From Hyphomicrobiales bacterium (GTDB lineage Bacteria > Pseudomonadota > Alphaproteobacteria > Rhizobiales > Rhizobiaceae): a DNA stretch of 64,000 bases. The notes under the pieces are model-generated. The model worked only from the letters and a program-made list of their open reading frames with translations. It did not search any database and had not been told where the DNA came from. The translations under genes were made by a program, and so were the position numbers. Positions 20,387 through 29,206 of this stretch are shown here, piece by piece. The stretch is from positions 1 through 64,000 of the forward strand of contig UCKS01000027.1 of the NCBI GenBank assembly GCA_900473045.1, given 5' to 3'. Numbering within the stretch: the stretch's first letter is position 1; every line of letters starts with the position of its first letter.

Positions 20387-21142
20387 ATGACGATTTTTTC
20401 CACCAAACACCGGAACCGGATTGCAACGGCCAAGACCGGGCGAATTCCTGCATTCGCCGCCACGCTGCTTCCAGCCGTTGGGCTGGCAACCTTTCTTGCC
20501 GCCTCTTCACCGGCGATCGCCGCCTATTGCGGCAGCACACCGGAGCCGGGGCTCGACTGGAGCGAATGCACCAAGAAGAACCTGATGCTCCCCTCCAGCG
20601 AACTCGAAGGCGCCAACCTTTCCGGTACGGATTTTTCGCTGACCGACCTCAGCGGCTCGAACCTGACATCGGCCAATCTCGAAAAGGCCAATCTGGTGCG
20701 TGCGTGGCTGGCTGGCGCCCGGGCTGAAAAGGCCAATTTCGCCCGCGTCGAAGCCTATCGTTCAAGCTTTGCCAATATTGCCGCCAACGGTGCGTCGTTT
20801 GCCGGCGCCGAACTGCAGCGCGCCGATTTCAGCGGTGCGGATCTGACAGGTGCCAATTTCGAGAAGGCGGAGGTCGGCCGCGTCCTGTTCAAGGGTGCCG
20901 TCCTCACCGGCGCGCGCTTCTCGCTGGCCAACCTGTCGCGCGCCAATCTCAGCGGCGCGACCTTCGAAGGGGCGCTGGATTTCGATGAGGCCTTCATGTT
21001 CCTCACACATATAGAAGGGCTTGATCTTTCTGCAGCCAAGGGTCTCCAACAGACACAGATCGATCTGGCTTGCGGTGACACGCAAACCAAGCTGCCGGAA
21101 GGGCTGACCACACCGACCACATGGCCATGCGCATCAGACTGA
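20387..21142 (+). CDS. exported pentapeptide-repeat protein
   Basis: The 251-residue product has a long signal peptide (hydrophobic core around 26-44, then a site after SSPAIAA), a short Cys-containing stretch and about 20 tandem A(D/N)LXX pentapeptides from residue 67 to about 190 (for example GANLSGTDFSLTDLSGSNL). These form a right-handed square beta-helix. Many cytosolic relatives protect gyrase; an exported one is more likely structural or envelope-associated. A strong GGAGGAGCGGAG precedes the ATG. Confidence 0.8.
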   Translation: MTIFSTKHRNRIATAKTGRIPAFAATLLPAVGLATFLAASSPAIAAYCGSTPEPGLDWSECTKKNLMLPSSELEGANLSGTDFSLTDLSGSNLTSANLEKANLVRAWLAGARAEKANFARVEAYRSSFANIAANGASFAGAELQRADFSGADLTGANFEKAEVGRVLFKGAVLTGARFSLANLSRANLSGATFEGALDFDEAFMFLTHIEGLDLSAAKGLQQTQIDLACGDTQTKLPEGLTTPTTWPCASD

Positions 21143-21257
21143 GCCGGCTAACGAACGACATGGCCGCGCGCTGCTTGCCCTCGTCTCGGTCAACGGCAAC
21201 GCTGGACATCAGCGGCTTCTCCGCTAGGTTCATAGCCTGAAGTCGGAGGAGCGAATC

Positions 21258-21713
21258 ATGAGCAAACTGACTGTCCCACAGGAAGGTGGTTGCCGGTGCG
21301 GCCAGGTGCGGCTGAAGATCAGCGCACCGCCGATCATCACCATGGCCTGCCACTGCACCGGCTGCCAGAAAATGTCCTCCAGCGCCTTTTCGCTCAGCGC
21401 CGCCATCCCGGCCGAGGGTTTTGAAGTCATCGCCGGTGAACCGGTGATCGGCGGCCTGCACGGCGCTACCCGTCATTATTTCTGCCCGCACTGCCTGACC
21501 TGGATGTTCACCCGCCCCGAAGGCATGGACTGGTTCGTCAACCTGCGCTCAACCATGCTGGACGACACAAACGGTGTCGCCCCTTTCGTCGAGACATTCA
21601 CCAGCGAGAAGCTGCCCTGGGCGGCAACGTCGGCCGTGCACTCCTACGAGGCATTTCCGCCGATGGAAGCCTTTGCGGGACTGATACAGGAATTTGCGGA
21701 GCAAGCCTCCTAG
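21258..21713 (+). CDS. GFA-family (CENP-V/GFA fold) zinc protein
   Basis: The 151-residue product has the zinc-binding Cys pattern of the glutathione-dependent formaldehyde-activating enzyme family: GGCRCGQV, CHCTGCQK and FCPHCLTW. Family members bind glutathione adducts in some species. The next gene encodes a glutathione-independent formaldehyde dehydrogenase in the same direction, so a shared aldehyde-detoxification role is reasonable, although their intergenic distance is about 180 bases and they may have separate promoters. Confidence 0.8.
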   Translation: MSKLTVPQEGGCRCGQVRLKISAPPIITMACHCTGCQKMSSSAFSLSAAIPAEGFEVIAGEPVIGGLHGATRHYFCPHCLTWMFTRPEGMDWFVNLRSTMLDDTNGVAPFVETFTSEKLPWAATSAVHSYEAFPPMEAFAGLIQEFAEQAS

Positions 21714-21896
21714 AGGCGCTCAGCCTCTCCGGTTCGGCAACTGCCAAACCCCTGCCATGCAAGCCCATTCTAAAGTTCTCCGGGGGCCGTTCGACGTCGC
21801 GATCAGAACCGTTCTGCCGTGAATTGGCCTTACATTGACGTGAACTCGCGCCGAGAGGAGTCGGCCGGGTCAGCACTTCCAGTGGAGGAGATACCC

Positions 21897-23087
21897 ATGA
21901 GCAGGAACAGAGGTGTAGTCTATCTGAAGCCAGGCAAGGTCGAGGTCCGGGACATCGACGATGCCAAGCTGGAAGCCCCGGATGGCCGGCGCATCGAGCA
22001 TGGCGTCATCCTGAAGGTGATTTCTACGAATATCTGCGGCTCGGACCAGCACATGGTGCGCGGCCGGACCACCGCCCTGCCCGGCCTGGTGCTCGGCCAC
22101 GAAATCACCGGCGAAGTCATCGAGAAGGGTATCGACGTCGAGATGCTCGAGATCGGCGACATTGTCTCCGTGCCGTTCAACGTCGCCTGCGGCCGGTGCC
22201 GCTGCTGCAAATCGCAGGACACCGGTGTTTGCCTGACCGTCAACCCGGCGCGCGCAGGCGGTGCCTACGGCTATGTGGACATGGGTGGCTGGATCGGTGG
22301 ACAGGCGAAATATGTCACCGTACCCTATGCCGATTTCAACCTTTTGAAATTTCCCGACCGCGACAAGGCCATGGCGAAAATCCGGGATCTGACAATGCTG
22401 TCGGACATTCTGCCAACCGGCTTTCACGGCGCGGTCAAGGCCGGTGTCGGCGTCGGTTCCGTCGTCTATGTGGCCGGTGCCGGTCCTGTCGGCCTTGCTG
22501 CTGCCGCATCGGCACGCATCCTCGGTGCCGCTGTTGTCATGATCGGTGATTTCAACAAGGAACGCCTCGCCCACGCCAAAAAGGTCGGCTTCGAGCCGAT
22601 CGACCTCTCGGCCAGCGACCGGCTGGGCGACATGATCGCTCAGGTTACCGGCAGCGACGAAGTGGATAGTGCAATCGACGCCGTCGGTTTCGAGGCGCGC
22701 GGCCATTCGGGCGGTGAACAGCCGGCGGTCGTACTGAACCAGATGATGGAGATCACCCGGGCAGCCGGCTCCGTCGGCATTCCCGGTCTTTATGTCACCG
22801 AAGATCCGGGCGCCGTCGACAGCGCTGCCAAAAAGGGCAGCCTTTCCATGCGCTTTGGCCTTGGCTGGGCAAAGGCACTATCCTTCCATACCGGCCAGAC
22901 GCCGGTTCTGAAATACAACCGCCAGCTCATGCAGGCGATCCTGCACGACCGGCTGAACATCGCCGAAATCGTCAACGCGAAGATCATCTCGCTGGAAGAT
23001 GCCGCACAGGGCTATGAAAGCTTCGATCAGGGCGTCGCGCAGAAATTCGTTCTCGACCCGCATGGCGATCTCGCCAAGGTCGCCTGA
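21897..23087 (+). CDS. fdhA: glutathione-independent formaldehyde dehydrogenase
   Basis: The 396-residue product is a zinc-containing medium-chain dehydrogenase of the Pseudomonas FdhA type. It shows the catalytic zinc site NICGSDQHM, GHEITGEV, the structural zinc cluster CGRCRCCKSQDTGVC near 98-112, and the NAD-binding AGAGPVGLAAA near 190. It oxidises formaldehyde to formate by a dismutation-type mechanism with tightly bound NAD. The ATG at 21897 follows GGAGGAG and gives the family N-terminus. A hairpin follows the gene. Confidence 0.92.
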   Translation: MSRNRGVVYLKPGKVEVRDIDDAKLEAPDGRRIEHGVILKVISTNICGSDQHMVRGRTTALPGLVLGHEITGEVIEKGIDVEMLEIGDIVSVPFNVACGRCRCCKSQDTGVCLTVNPARAGGAYGYVDMGGWIGGQAKYVTVPYADFNLLKFPDRDKAMAKIRDLTMLSDILPTGFHGAVKAGVGVGSVVYVAGAGPVGLAAAASARILGAAVVMIGDFNKERLAHAKKVGFEPIDLSASDRLGDMIAQVTGSDEVDSAIDAVGFEARGHSGGEQPAVVLNQMMEITRAAGSVGIPGLYVTEDPGAVDSAAKKGSLSMRFGLGWAKALSFHTGQTPVLKYNRQLMQAILHDRLNIAEIVNAKIISLEDAAQGYESFDQGVAQKFVLDPHGDLAKVA

Positions 23088-23097
23088 ACGACCCGGC

Positions 23098-23127
23098 AAG
23101 GGCGTCCGGTATTGCCGGGCGCCCTTT
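23098..23127 (+). terminator. hairpin after fdhA
   Basis: Arms AAGGGCG and CGCCCTT with an inner CCGG/CCGG extension form a compact stem 10 bases after the fdhA stop, followed by a short TTT. It lies between fdhA and the convergent ccdB gene. Confidence 0.65.
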
Positions 23128-23165
23128 ACACTTCAGAAGCTCCGCAGCTTACGAAGTGCCGCACA

Positions 23166-23465
23166 TCAAAAACCCTGGAACAGGAAGTCCGTGGCGGCGG
23201 TAATGGCGTCCGCTTGATTGGTGAGGTCGGCAACATCGACACCCAATTCAGCGATCGAAACGACGCCGATAAACTGCGTCGCCATCGTATAGGAGCGTCC
23301 ATCGATCTCGAAATGCGGATTGAGCCGGGCAATGACGGGCGACAGATCGCCCTTGGGAAGAAGCGGAATCACGGCGCAGGTCTGGAGGCTCGACAAAATA
23401 TCAGACTGCACAGCCAGAACCAATGCATCCCCTGACCTCAGACGATAAGCATGAAATCTCGCCAT
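23166..23465 (-). CDS. ccdB: CcdB family toxin
   Basis: The 99-residue product matches CcdB: the start MARFHAYRLRSGDALVLAVQ, the internal CAVIPL strand, and the helical C-terminus DAITAATDFLFQGF. CcdB from plasmid F poisons DNA gyrase through its last residues (Trp-Gly-Ile); here the end is Gln-Gly-Phe, so the tryptophan is missing, a pattern I believe occurs in other chromosomal relatives. The ATG shares one base with the ccdA stop codon (TGATG), so the pair is coupled. It is convergent with fdhA. Confidence 0.85.
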   Translation of the reverse strand: MARFHAYRLRSGDALVLAVQSDILSSLQTCAVIPLLPKGDLSPVIARLNPHFEIDGRSYTMATQFIGVVSIAELGVDVADLTNQADAITAATDFLFQGF

Positions 23466-23695
23466 CAGAACTGGCGATATTTCGCCAAAGGCAAACCATG
23501 TTCCTCGACATATTTGTTGGACGCCGCGATCGCCTCGGCATTTTCCAGCCGCCACAGGCGCTCCTGCTCGGCCTTAACGGCACGCCCGATGCCATCTTCG
23601 GCCGCACGTGACAAATTGATCTTCAGGTCACGTGCCTGCGAGACGAGGTCGCTATCGAGGGATAGATTGGCAGATTTACGGGCGGACTGAGACAT
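23465..23695 (-). CDS. ccdA: CcdA family antitoxin
   Basis: The 76-residue product has an N-terminal ribbon-helix-helix-like DNA-binding part (ANLSLDSDLVSQARDLKINLS) and the toxin-wrapping C-terminus ending HGLPLAKYRQF, a typical chromosomal CcdA ending. The ATG at 23695 follows GGAGAAGACC. Another in-frame ATG at 23707 lies inside the operator palindrome and would not leave room for a ribosome site. It neutralises CcdB and, with it, should repress their shared promoter. Confidence 0.85.
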   Translation of the reverse strand: MSQSARKSANLSLDSDLVSQARDLKINLSRAAEDGIGRAVKAEQERLWRLENAEAIAASNKYVEEHGLPLAKYRQF

Positions 23696-23702
23696 GGTCT
23701 TC

Positions 23703-23743
23703 TCCATCGGGTATGCGCCTAATATATGCGCATACCCGATGGA
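23703..23743 (-). promoter_or_regulatory. ccdAB operator palindrome
   Basis: A perfect inverted repeat with 16-base arms (TCCATCGGGTATGCGC at 23703-23718 and its complement at 23728-23743) and a 9-base A+T-rich centre lies just upstream of the ccdA start. The centre could serve as the -10 region. The size and place fit an autoregulatory site for the CcdA or CcdAB complex. Confidence 0.75.
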
Positions 23744-23779
23744 AGAAAGACCTATTCGTCGCTCATATTGAAAGCCAAC

Positions 23780-24892
23780 CTATGTTTTTTTTGTATTATC
23801 AACAGCAAGAAAGAGATTCTGATTTTGTTTGCTAACTTGCAGACGAATGCCCTCATTTCCTGCAACGCTGAATATTGCGATATCAAAAAGCAAATCTTTA
23901 ATATCACTCTCGGAAACCCCTAGTTCGTCGGCGATATCACTAATTCCGATGCCCTCAGATTTTAGCTCTTCCAGAAAAAGCTGGACCAATTTTGACATCT
24001 CCTGCTTTTGATCAAAAGGCTCTTTGCTCCTATATCCCCGCTGCGATATTTGCTGAAACAAAGTGCGATAATGCCAGTCACCAATAAGCTTTAAACGGTG
24101 CAGCCTTACAATGTACGCAGCAACAGACACGCCCCAGTAACTTTTATGTTCGATAACGTTCTTAAGATCGGCAAGCCTTGGAGCGGTAGCAGAGAACCCC
24201 GATCTAGGCATAAGAAATGCTGAGGAAAACTCGTCGGCCTCTGCTTCAGTTACCTTTCCATCATACTCGCCATGTCTGTGTAGAATTAGGTGGCCAAGTT
24301 CATGAGCTGCATCGAATCGCCGCCTCGCGTTTGATTTTTTTGTGTTCAGGAATACGTAAGGAATACTGTCCCGCCACGTGCAAAATGCATCGACATCAGC
24401 AATGTCGAGCGCCAAAGAAAATACCCTTACCCCCTTAGATTCAAGAAGATGAATCATATTCGAGATCGGCTTTTCGCCTAGTCCCCACATGTAACGAAGA
24501 GTCAGAGCGGCCTGCTCAGGGCCTTCCTGTCGCAAGTCTGGCAAATTCGGTTTCGGTAAATCGAACTTTGTTTCCAGCCATTCGCACAATGCAAAAGCAA
24601 TCGCACCGCTCGCTAGAGCCATATCTCGCTTAGCTGCAGAGAGTTTTGAGAAAGCACGGAAGCTTGCCTGGGCAGGCTCCGGTCCGTCAAAGGTGCCCTT
24701 TTTAAAGAACTCCCTTTTAATATTTAACACGCTTGCAAGTCTTATGAGTGTGTCTTCACTGGGCTCAAACTCACCAGCCTCATATGCGGATACACTTCTA
24801 AGATCGACACCAACCGCATTAGCGAGAGCAGTTTTAGTGAGGCCTCGTTTCTTTCGCATCCATACCAATCGATCTGGGAAAAATACGGTCAT
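23780..24892 (-). CDS. XRE-family regulator fused to ImmA/IrrE metallopeptidase
   Basis: The 370-residue product begins with an XRE helix-turn-helix (about 8-62, LTKTALANAVGVDLRSVSAY) and continues with an ImmA/IrrE zinc peptidase domain: HELGH at 197-201 followed by the third-ligand region EAEADEFSSAFLMP at 216-229. A second helix-turn-helix-like segment (GISDIADELGVSESDIKDL) sits near 316-334. ImmA cleaves repressors in mobile elements and IrrE/PprI acts in stress responses. The gene overlaps the unknown gene before it by ATGA. Base composition is clearly more A+T-rich than neighbouring core genes, which suggests transfer. Likely a switch that senses stress and cleaves a partner. Confidence 0.85.
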   Translation of the reverse strand: MTVFFPDRLVWMRKKRGLTKTALANAVGVDLRSVSAYEAGEFEPSEDTLIRLASVLNIKREFFKKGTFDGPEPAQASFRAFSKLSAAKRDMALASGAIAFALCEWLETKFDLPKPNLPDLRQEGPEQAALTLRYMWGLGEKPISNMIHLLESKGVRVFSLALDIADVDAFCTWRDSIPYVFLNTKKSNARRRFDAAHELGHLILHRHGEYDGKVTEAEADEFSSAFLMPRSGFSATAPRLADLKNVIEHKSYWGVSVAAYIVRLHRLKLIGDWHYRTLFQQISQRGYRSKEPFDQKQEMSKLVQLFLEELKSEGIGISDIADELGVSESDIKDLLFDIAIFSVAGNEGIRLQVSKQNQNLFLAVDNTKKT

Positions 24893-25497
24893 TTCTTTCT
24901 GCTTAATTTCACTTCAAATCCACCGTCGTCAAAACCTCCGACAGACACTTCAACGCCATCCTCTGGGAGCACTGGTAACATTATTCTCTCACGCCAAAGA
25001 GAAATGTGCTTGTCTACCAGTCCTACAGGAAGAGATAGTTCAGCATGTATGCCGTTGATCTTTTTTCTAAAAAGGAGATACCAAGTGGGACGCTGGATTA
25101 AGCCGGCGACCTCTGGAGCAGGAAGATCCAACAAATACTGATTTGTGCCAATCGCGGCCTCAGTGCAAATACCCTTTTCAGAGGATGTCTCTACGTTAAC
25201 TTTAGGATCGCCGGTTCCTTCGTCACCCTTAGCAATATTAACCGCCAATTTTCCATCTGGATGAACGGTCAGAGCGAATCCTTTTTCCTCTTGCCGCGTC
25301 CAACCTTCTGTTTTCAGACGACTCCTGAGCGCGAATACCGCCTCGCTAGCGGGGCTAATTCCTCTCCCCCAAGACGGATGGTCATCAGTTTGGCTATTCA
25401 GCGAAAGAGCATAATGCCTTAGCACATCAAGAAGCGCCTCTATCGTGAGACCAAGCTCAGCCAAGCGGCGGCGAACGTCTTCAAGCTCAACAATCAT
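24889..25497 (-). CDS. unknown partner of the XRE/ImmA protein
   Basis: The 202-residue product is not recognised. It starts with a helical, probably coiled segment (VELEDVRRRLAELGLTIEALLDVL), followed by a mixed alpha/beta region and a basic C-terminus ending VKLSRKK. No signal peptide or membrane segment is seen. The ATG at 25497 is preferred because the longer frame to 25548 would begin inside a large palindrome. Its stop overlaps the start of the XRE/ImmA gene by four bases, so the two are coupled. By analogy with other two-gene ImmA modules it could be the effector or the cleavage target, but this is inference. Confidence 0.7.
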   Translation of the reverse strand: MIVELEDVRRRLAELGLTIEALLDVLRHYALSLNSQTDDHPSWGRGISPASEAVFALRSRLKTEGWTRQEEKGFALTVHPDGKLAVNIAKGDEGTGDPKVNVETSSEKGICTEAAIGTNQYLLDLPAPEVAGLIQRPTWYLLFRKKINGIHAELSLPVGLVDKHISLWRERIMLPVLPEDGVEVSVGGFDDGGFEVKLSRKK

Positions 25498-25527
25498 TTT
25501 CGCTTTAACGGGCACTACACTCTCCAA

Positions 25528-25569
25528 CTTCCGATTCTCACACCACAAATGTGGTTGAAAAATCGGAAG
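25528..25569. promoter_or_regulatory. 42-base nested palindrome upstream of the XRE/ImmA module
   Basis: Outer arms CTTCCGATT (25528-25536) and AATCGGAAG (25561-25569) enclose inner arms ACCAC (25542-25546) and GTGGT (25551-25555). It lies between the lepA stop and the module's first start codon. No T-run follows it in the direction of transcription, so it looks more like an operator for the XRE protein than a terminator. Confidence 0.5.
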
Positions 25570-25594
25570 TCGTCAATGCCGTTTCTTAAATGCC

Positions 25595-27421
25595 TTACTC
25601 GTCGCTCATCTTCAGCGCTGCAATGAACGCTTCCTGCGGAATGTCGACCTTGCCAAACTGGCGCATGCGCTTCTTGCCGGCCTTCTGCTTGTCGAGCAGC
25701 TTGCGCTTGCGCGAGGCGTCGCCGCCGTAGCATTTTGCCGTCACGTCCTTGCGCAATGCAGAGATGGTTTCGCGGGCAATGACGTTGCCGCCGATGGCGG
25801 CCTGGATCGGGATCTTGAACATGTGCTTGGGGATCAGGTCCTTGAGCTTTTCGCACATGTCGCGGCCGCGCCGTTCGGCAGCCATGCGGTGAACCATCAT
25901 CGACAGGGCATCGACAGGCTCGCCGTTGACCAGCACCGTCAGCTTGACCAGATGGCCTTCGCGGTGTTCGGTCAGGTGATAATCGAACGAGGCATAGCCC
26001 TTCGAGATCGACTTCAGCCGGTCGTAGAAATCGAACACGACTTCGTTGAGCGGCAGGTCGTAGGTCAGCATGGCACGCTTGCCGACATAGGTCAGCTCGA
26101 CCTGCAGGCCGCGCCGGTCCTGGCACAGCTTCAGGATACCGCCGAGATAGTCATCAGGCGTCAGGATCGTCGCGCGGATCCACGGCTCGTGGATTTCGGC
26201 GACCTTGACCACATCCGGCATATCGGCCGGATTGTGCAGCTCGCGCTCCGTGCCGTCGTTCATGAACAGCTTGTAGACCACCGACGGGGCGGTGGCGATC
26301 AGATCGAGATCGAACTCGCGCTCGAGACGTTCCTGAATGATTTCGAGATGCAGCAGACCAAGGAAACCGCAACGGAAACCGAAGCCGAGCGCTGCGGACG
26401 ATTCCATCTCGAACGAGAACGAGGCGTCGTTGAGACGCAGCTTGCCCATGGCGGAGCGCAGATCCTCGAAATCGGCGGCATCGACCGGGAACAGGCCGCA
26501 GAACACCACCGGCTGGGCAGGCTTGAAGCCCGGCAGCATCTTGGCCGTCTGGCGCTTGTCCTCGGTGATGGTGTCACCGACGCGGGTGTCGGCCACTTCC
26601 TTGATCGAGGCGGTGATGAAGCCGATCTCGCCGGGGCCGAGCGCCTCGACATTGACCATCTTCGGCGTGATGACGCCGACGCGCTCCACCTGATATTTTG
26701 CGTCCGCACCCATCATCCGCACCGTCATGCCGCGCTTCAGCGTGCCGTCAAGCACGCGCACGAGAACGATGACACCGAGATAGGCATCATACCAGCTATC
26801 GACGAGCAGCGCCTTCAGCGGGCCGTTTTCGCCTTCTTCACTCTTTGGCGCGGGCAGCTGGTGCACGATCGCTTCCAGCACGTCGGGAATGCCGAGGCCG
26901 GTCTTGGCCGAAATCAGCACGGCCTGGCTGGCGTCGATGCCGATGACTTCCTCGATCTGTGCGCGGATACGGTCGGGTTCGGCGGCCGGCAGGTCGATCT
27001 TGTTGAGAACGGTGACGATCTCGTGATTGTTGTCGATCGCCTGATAGACGTTGGCCAGCGTCTGGGCTTCGACGCCCTGGGACGCGTCCACCACCAGCAG
27101 CGAGCCTTCGCAGGCCGACAGCGAGCGCGAGACTTCGTAGGCGAAGTCGACATGGCCGGGGGTGTCGATCAGGTTGAGGACATAGGTCTCGCCATTGTTG
27201 GCGACGTAATGCAGGCGCACGGTCTGCGCCTTGATGGTGATACCGCGCTCTTTCTCGATATCCATCGAGTCGAGAACCTGCTCCGACATCTCGCGGGCGG
27301 CCAGGCCGCCGGTCGACTGGATCAACCGGTCAGCCAGCGTCGACTTGCCATGGTCGATATGGGCGACGATCGAAAAATTGCGGATGTGCGACAGGGGCGT
27401 CTTTGAAGGTGTTGTGCTCAT
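25595..27421 (-). CDS. lepA: elongation factor 4 (LepA)
   Basis: The 608-residue product is a translational GTPase with [14 protein letters not shown] (G1), DTPGHVDF (G3) and NKIDLPAA (G4), and the LepA-specific C-terminal domain with [18 protein letters not shown]. LepA binds the ribosome and affects initiation and elongation under stress; it may also back-translocate. The ATG at 27421 replaces a longer frame. Its last codons (MSDE, stop) are partly duplicated 1.84 kb downstream, at the far end of the XRE/ImmA module. Confidence 0.97.
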   Translation of the reverse strand: MSTTPSKTPLSHIRNFSIVAHIDHGKSTLADRLIQSTGGLAAREMSEQVLDSMDIEKERGITIKAQTVRLHYVANNGETYVLNLIDTPGHVDFAYEVSRSLSACEGSLLVVDASQGVEAQTLANVYQAIDNNHEIVTVLNKIDLPAAEPDRIRAQIEEVIGIDASQAVLISAKTGLGIPDVLEAIVHQLPAPKSEEGENGPLKALLVDSWYDAYLGVIVLVRVLDGTLKRGMTVRMMGADAKYQVERVGVITPKMVNVEALGPGEIGFITASIKEVADTRVGDTITEDKRQTAKMLPGFKPAQPVVFCGLFPVDAADFEDLRSAMGKLRLNDASFSFEMESSAALGFGFRCGFLGLLHLEIIQERLEREFDLDLIATAPSVVYKLFMNDGTERELHNPADMPDVVKVAEIHEPWIRATILTPDDYLGGILKLCQDRRGLQVELTYVGKRAMLTYDLPLNEVVFDFYDRLKSISKGYASFDYHLTEHREGHLVKLTVLVNGEPVDALSMMVHRMAAERRGRDMCEKLKDLIPKHMFKIPIQAAIGGNVIARETISALRKDVTAKCYGGDASRKRKLLDKQKAGKKRMRQFGKVDIPQEAFIAALKMSDE

Positions 27422-27556
27422 GCGCCCGCATACAATGGAACCTTGGAAACTGCAAAGAATTTTACCGATCTCCGCCGACCAAATGCAATGAACGCCGCCT
27501 TTTGCCGCAAGGTTGCTGCAAAAGGCGAATCCCATGATCGCCTCGAATGCCGGTTC

Positions 27557-29083
27557 TCAGAAGATCAGGAAATCGTCGGCCGTAAGTTTGAGGCCGGGGG
27601 TCAACTGCGCAATCTGTATCGCCGCGCCCTTGCCCGTTCCATCGGCGTCGTAAAAAAGATCGCCGGTTTTGCCGTTGTAGATGATCCGGTCGCCGGCATC
27701 CGCCGCCTTGGTGCCGATGACAAAGGCCGAGGCTTTCAACGGACCGGCCGGAAGCTTTGAAAAGATGTTGTGGTCCAGCAGCAGCAGATCGTCGGCAACA
27801 CTGAAATCAGTCAGCTTGTCGATATTGCCAGCGGCAAGCTTGGTGTCGAAGATGAAGTGATCCTTGCCAGCGCCGCCCGTGAGAACATCTTTTCCGGCAC
27901 CGCCGTACAGCTTGTCATTGCCGGTTCCGCCGGCAATCCGGTCATTGCCAAGGCCGCCCCACAGCCTGTCGTTGCCGGCACCACCCATAAGTGTGTCATT
28001 GCCTTCACGCCCGTTGATTTTATCGTCACCGCCCAGACCATCGATCCTGTCGGCGAGCTTCGAGCCCTTCAACGTGTCCGCCTGCGCGGTGGGTTTGATA
28101 TAGGCGGGGTCGCCGTCATGGGTGCCGATCAGCCTGTCGAGATCGCGTTCGGGCGCGGCGAACGGGATGAATCCGTCTGCCAGGACCATTTTGTTGAATG
28201 CTGCGACGCGGTCGCTGCCACTGATATAGTCGACCACGAAGACCGGTATGCCCTTGTCGATAAAGTCGCGCTTGAGGATTGCGATCGTCTCCCTGTCCGG
28301 CTTCAGCGGATTGTTCTCGTCCTTGTCGCCACGATAATAGAGATCCTCGACCGCGATACCGCCGATGACATCGAGATAGGCTTTTCTGCGCGCACTATCC
28401 GTCCCCAGGTCATTGAGAATCCAGGCACCGTTCTGGGGAATGACGAAAAAGTCCGGGTTGGTCTTGCGGGCGTGCTCCGTCAGGGCGACCACGAAATCGA
28501 CCATGCGCTGTGCGGCCTGTTTCTGATTGACGGGATCACCGGCCTGTCGGGCACTCTTGGGAACCTCTGCGCCCCAGAAATAATAGGCGTCAATGATGTC
28601 GAGATAGGCCGCATCGAACCCGGCCTTGACGATCGCGTCGAGATCGCCGGTCTTCCGGGTATTGAACATGGTATTCTGCCAGTCCGCATCCCAGTACCGG
28701 ACCTTGCGCGATTCCGGCCAGTCGGGATTGACCGGCCCCAGCCAATCCGGTGCCTCCCTGGTCAGCTTGCCGGTGGCCTTGCCGTTGACCGTCCAGTCCT
28801 TGTCCCAGTAGTCGCGAAAATCGGAAGCCTCACCAATGGAGATATAGGAGACGACCACGGACCGACCGCCCATGCCGTCCTTCATGCGGGTCACCTCGTC
28901 GGCGGTAAAACGTCCGTTGTTGGTGCCATCGCGCGAGGAATCGATGACGAGCAGGTCATGAGTGGCGGAAACGAGCAAGTCGACATTTTGCGGCGAGCTG
29001 TTCAGCCCCTGCAACTGGTAACCCCAATTGTCGACCGCAACGGCGCCGGTGGACGTCTTGAACATGAGCGCGAGGAGAAGCAT
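27557..29083 (-). CDS. GH114 glycoside hydrolase fused to RTX calcium repeats
   Basis: The 508-residue product starts with a GH114 (endo-alpha-1,4-polygalactosaminidase family) barrel of about 300 residues, seen in [48 protein letters not shown] and [12 protein letters not shown]. About six RTX nonapeptides follow (for example [20 protein letters not shown], near 375-435), then a serralysin-like C-terminus ending DFLIF. RTX tails of this kind are exported by type I secretion. A hydrophobic N-terminus could instead be a weak signal peptide. The start is uncertain (29083 or 29065). It may break down galactosamine-rich exopolysaccharide. No transporter is adjacent. Confidence 0.8.
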   Translation of the reverse strand: MLLLALMFKTSTGAVAVDNWGYQLQGLNSSPQNVDLLVSATHDLLVIDSSRDGTNNGRFTADEVTRMKDGMGGRSVVVSYISIGEASDFRDYWDKDWTVNGKATGKLTREAPDWLGPVNPDWPESRKVRYWDADWQNTMFNTRKTGDLDAIVKAGFDAAYLDIIDAYYFWGAEVPKSARQAGDPVNQKQAAQRMVDFVVALTEHARKTNPDFFVIPQNGAWILNDLGTDSARRKAYLDVIGGIAVEDLYYRGDKDENNPLKPDRETIAILKRDFIDKGIPVFVVDYISGSDRVAAFNKMVLADGFIPFAAPERDLDRLIGTHDGDPAYIKPTAQADTLKGSKLADRIDGLGGDDKINGREGNDTLMGGAGNDRLWGGLGNDRIAGGTGNDKLYGGAGKDVLTGGAGKDHFIFDTKLAAGNIDKLTDFSVADDLLLLDHNIFSKLPAGPLKASAFVIGTKAADAGDRIIYNGKTGDLFYDADGTGKGAAIQIAQLTPGLKLTADDFLIF

Positions 29084-29206
29084 GAGCACGAGGCATTCCG
29101 GATTTCTGTTTTCACCGGAATGAATAGGCGATTTCCGGTGGATCGGGATAGCCGGTTCCGGCAAACAGCCTCAACGAAGTCTTCACATGCCTACGCCAGG
29201 CATGGC

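Noticed and set aside
21766-21780. ATTCTAAAG near the fdhA promoter as an Irr site
   Set aside because: Only one half-site is present.
25823-27406. A 527-codon plus-strand frame opposite lepA
   Set aside because: Antisense shadow; no independent evidence.
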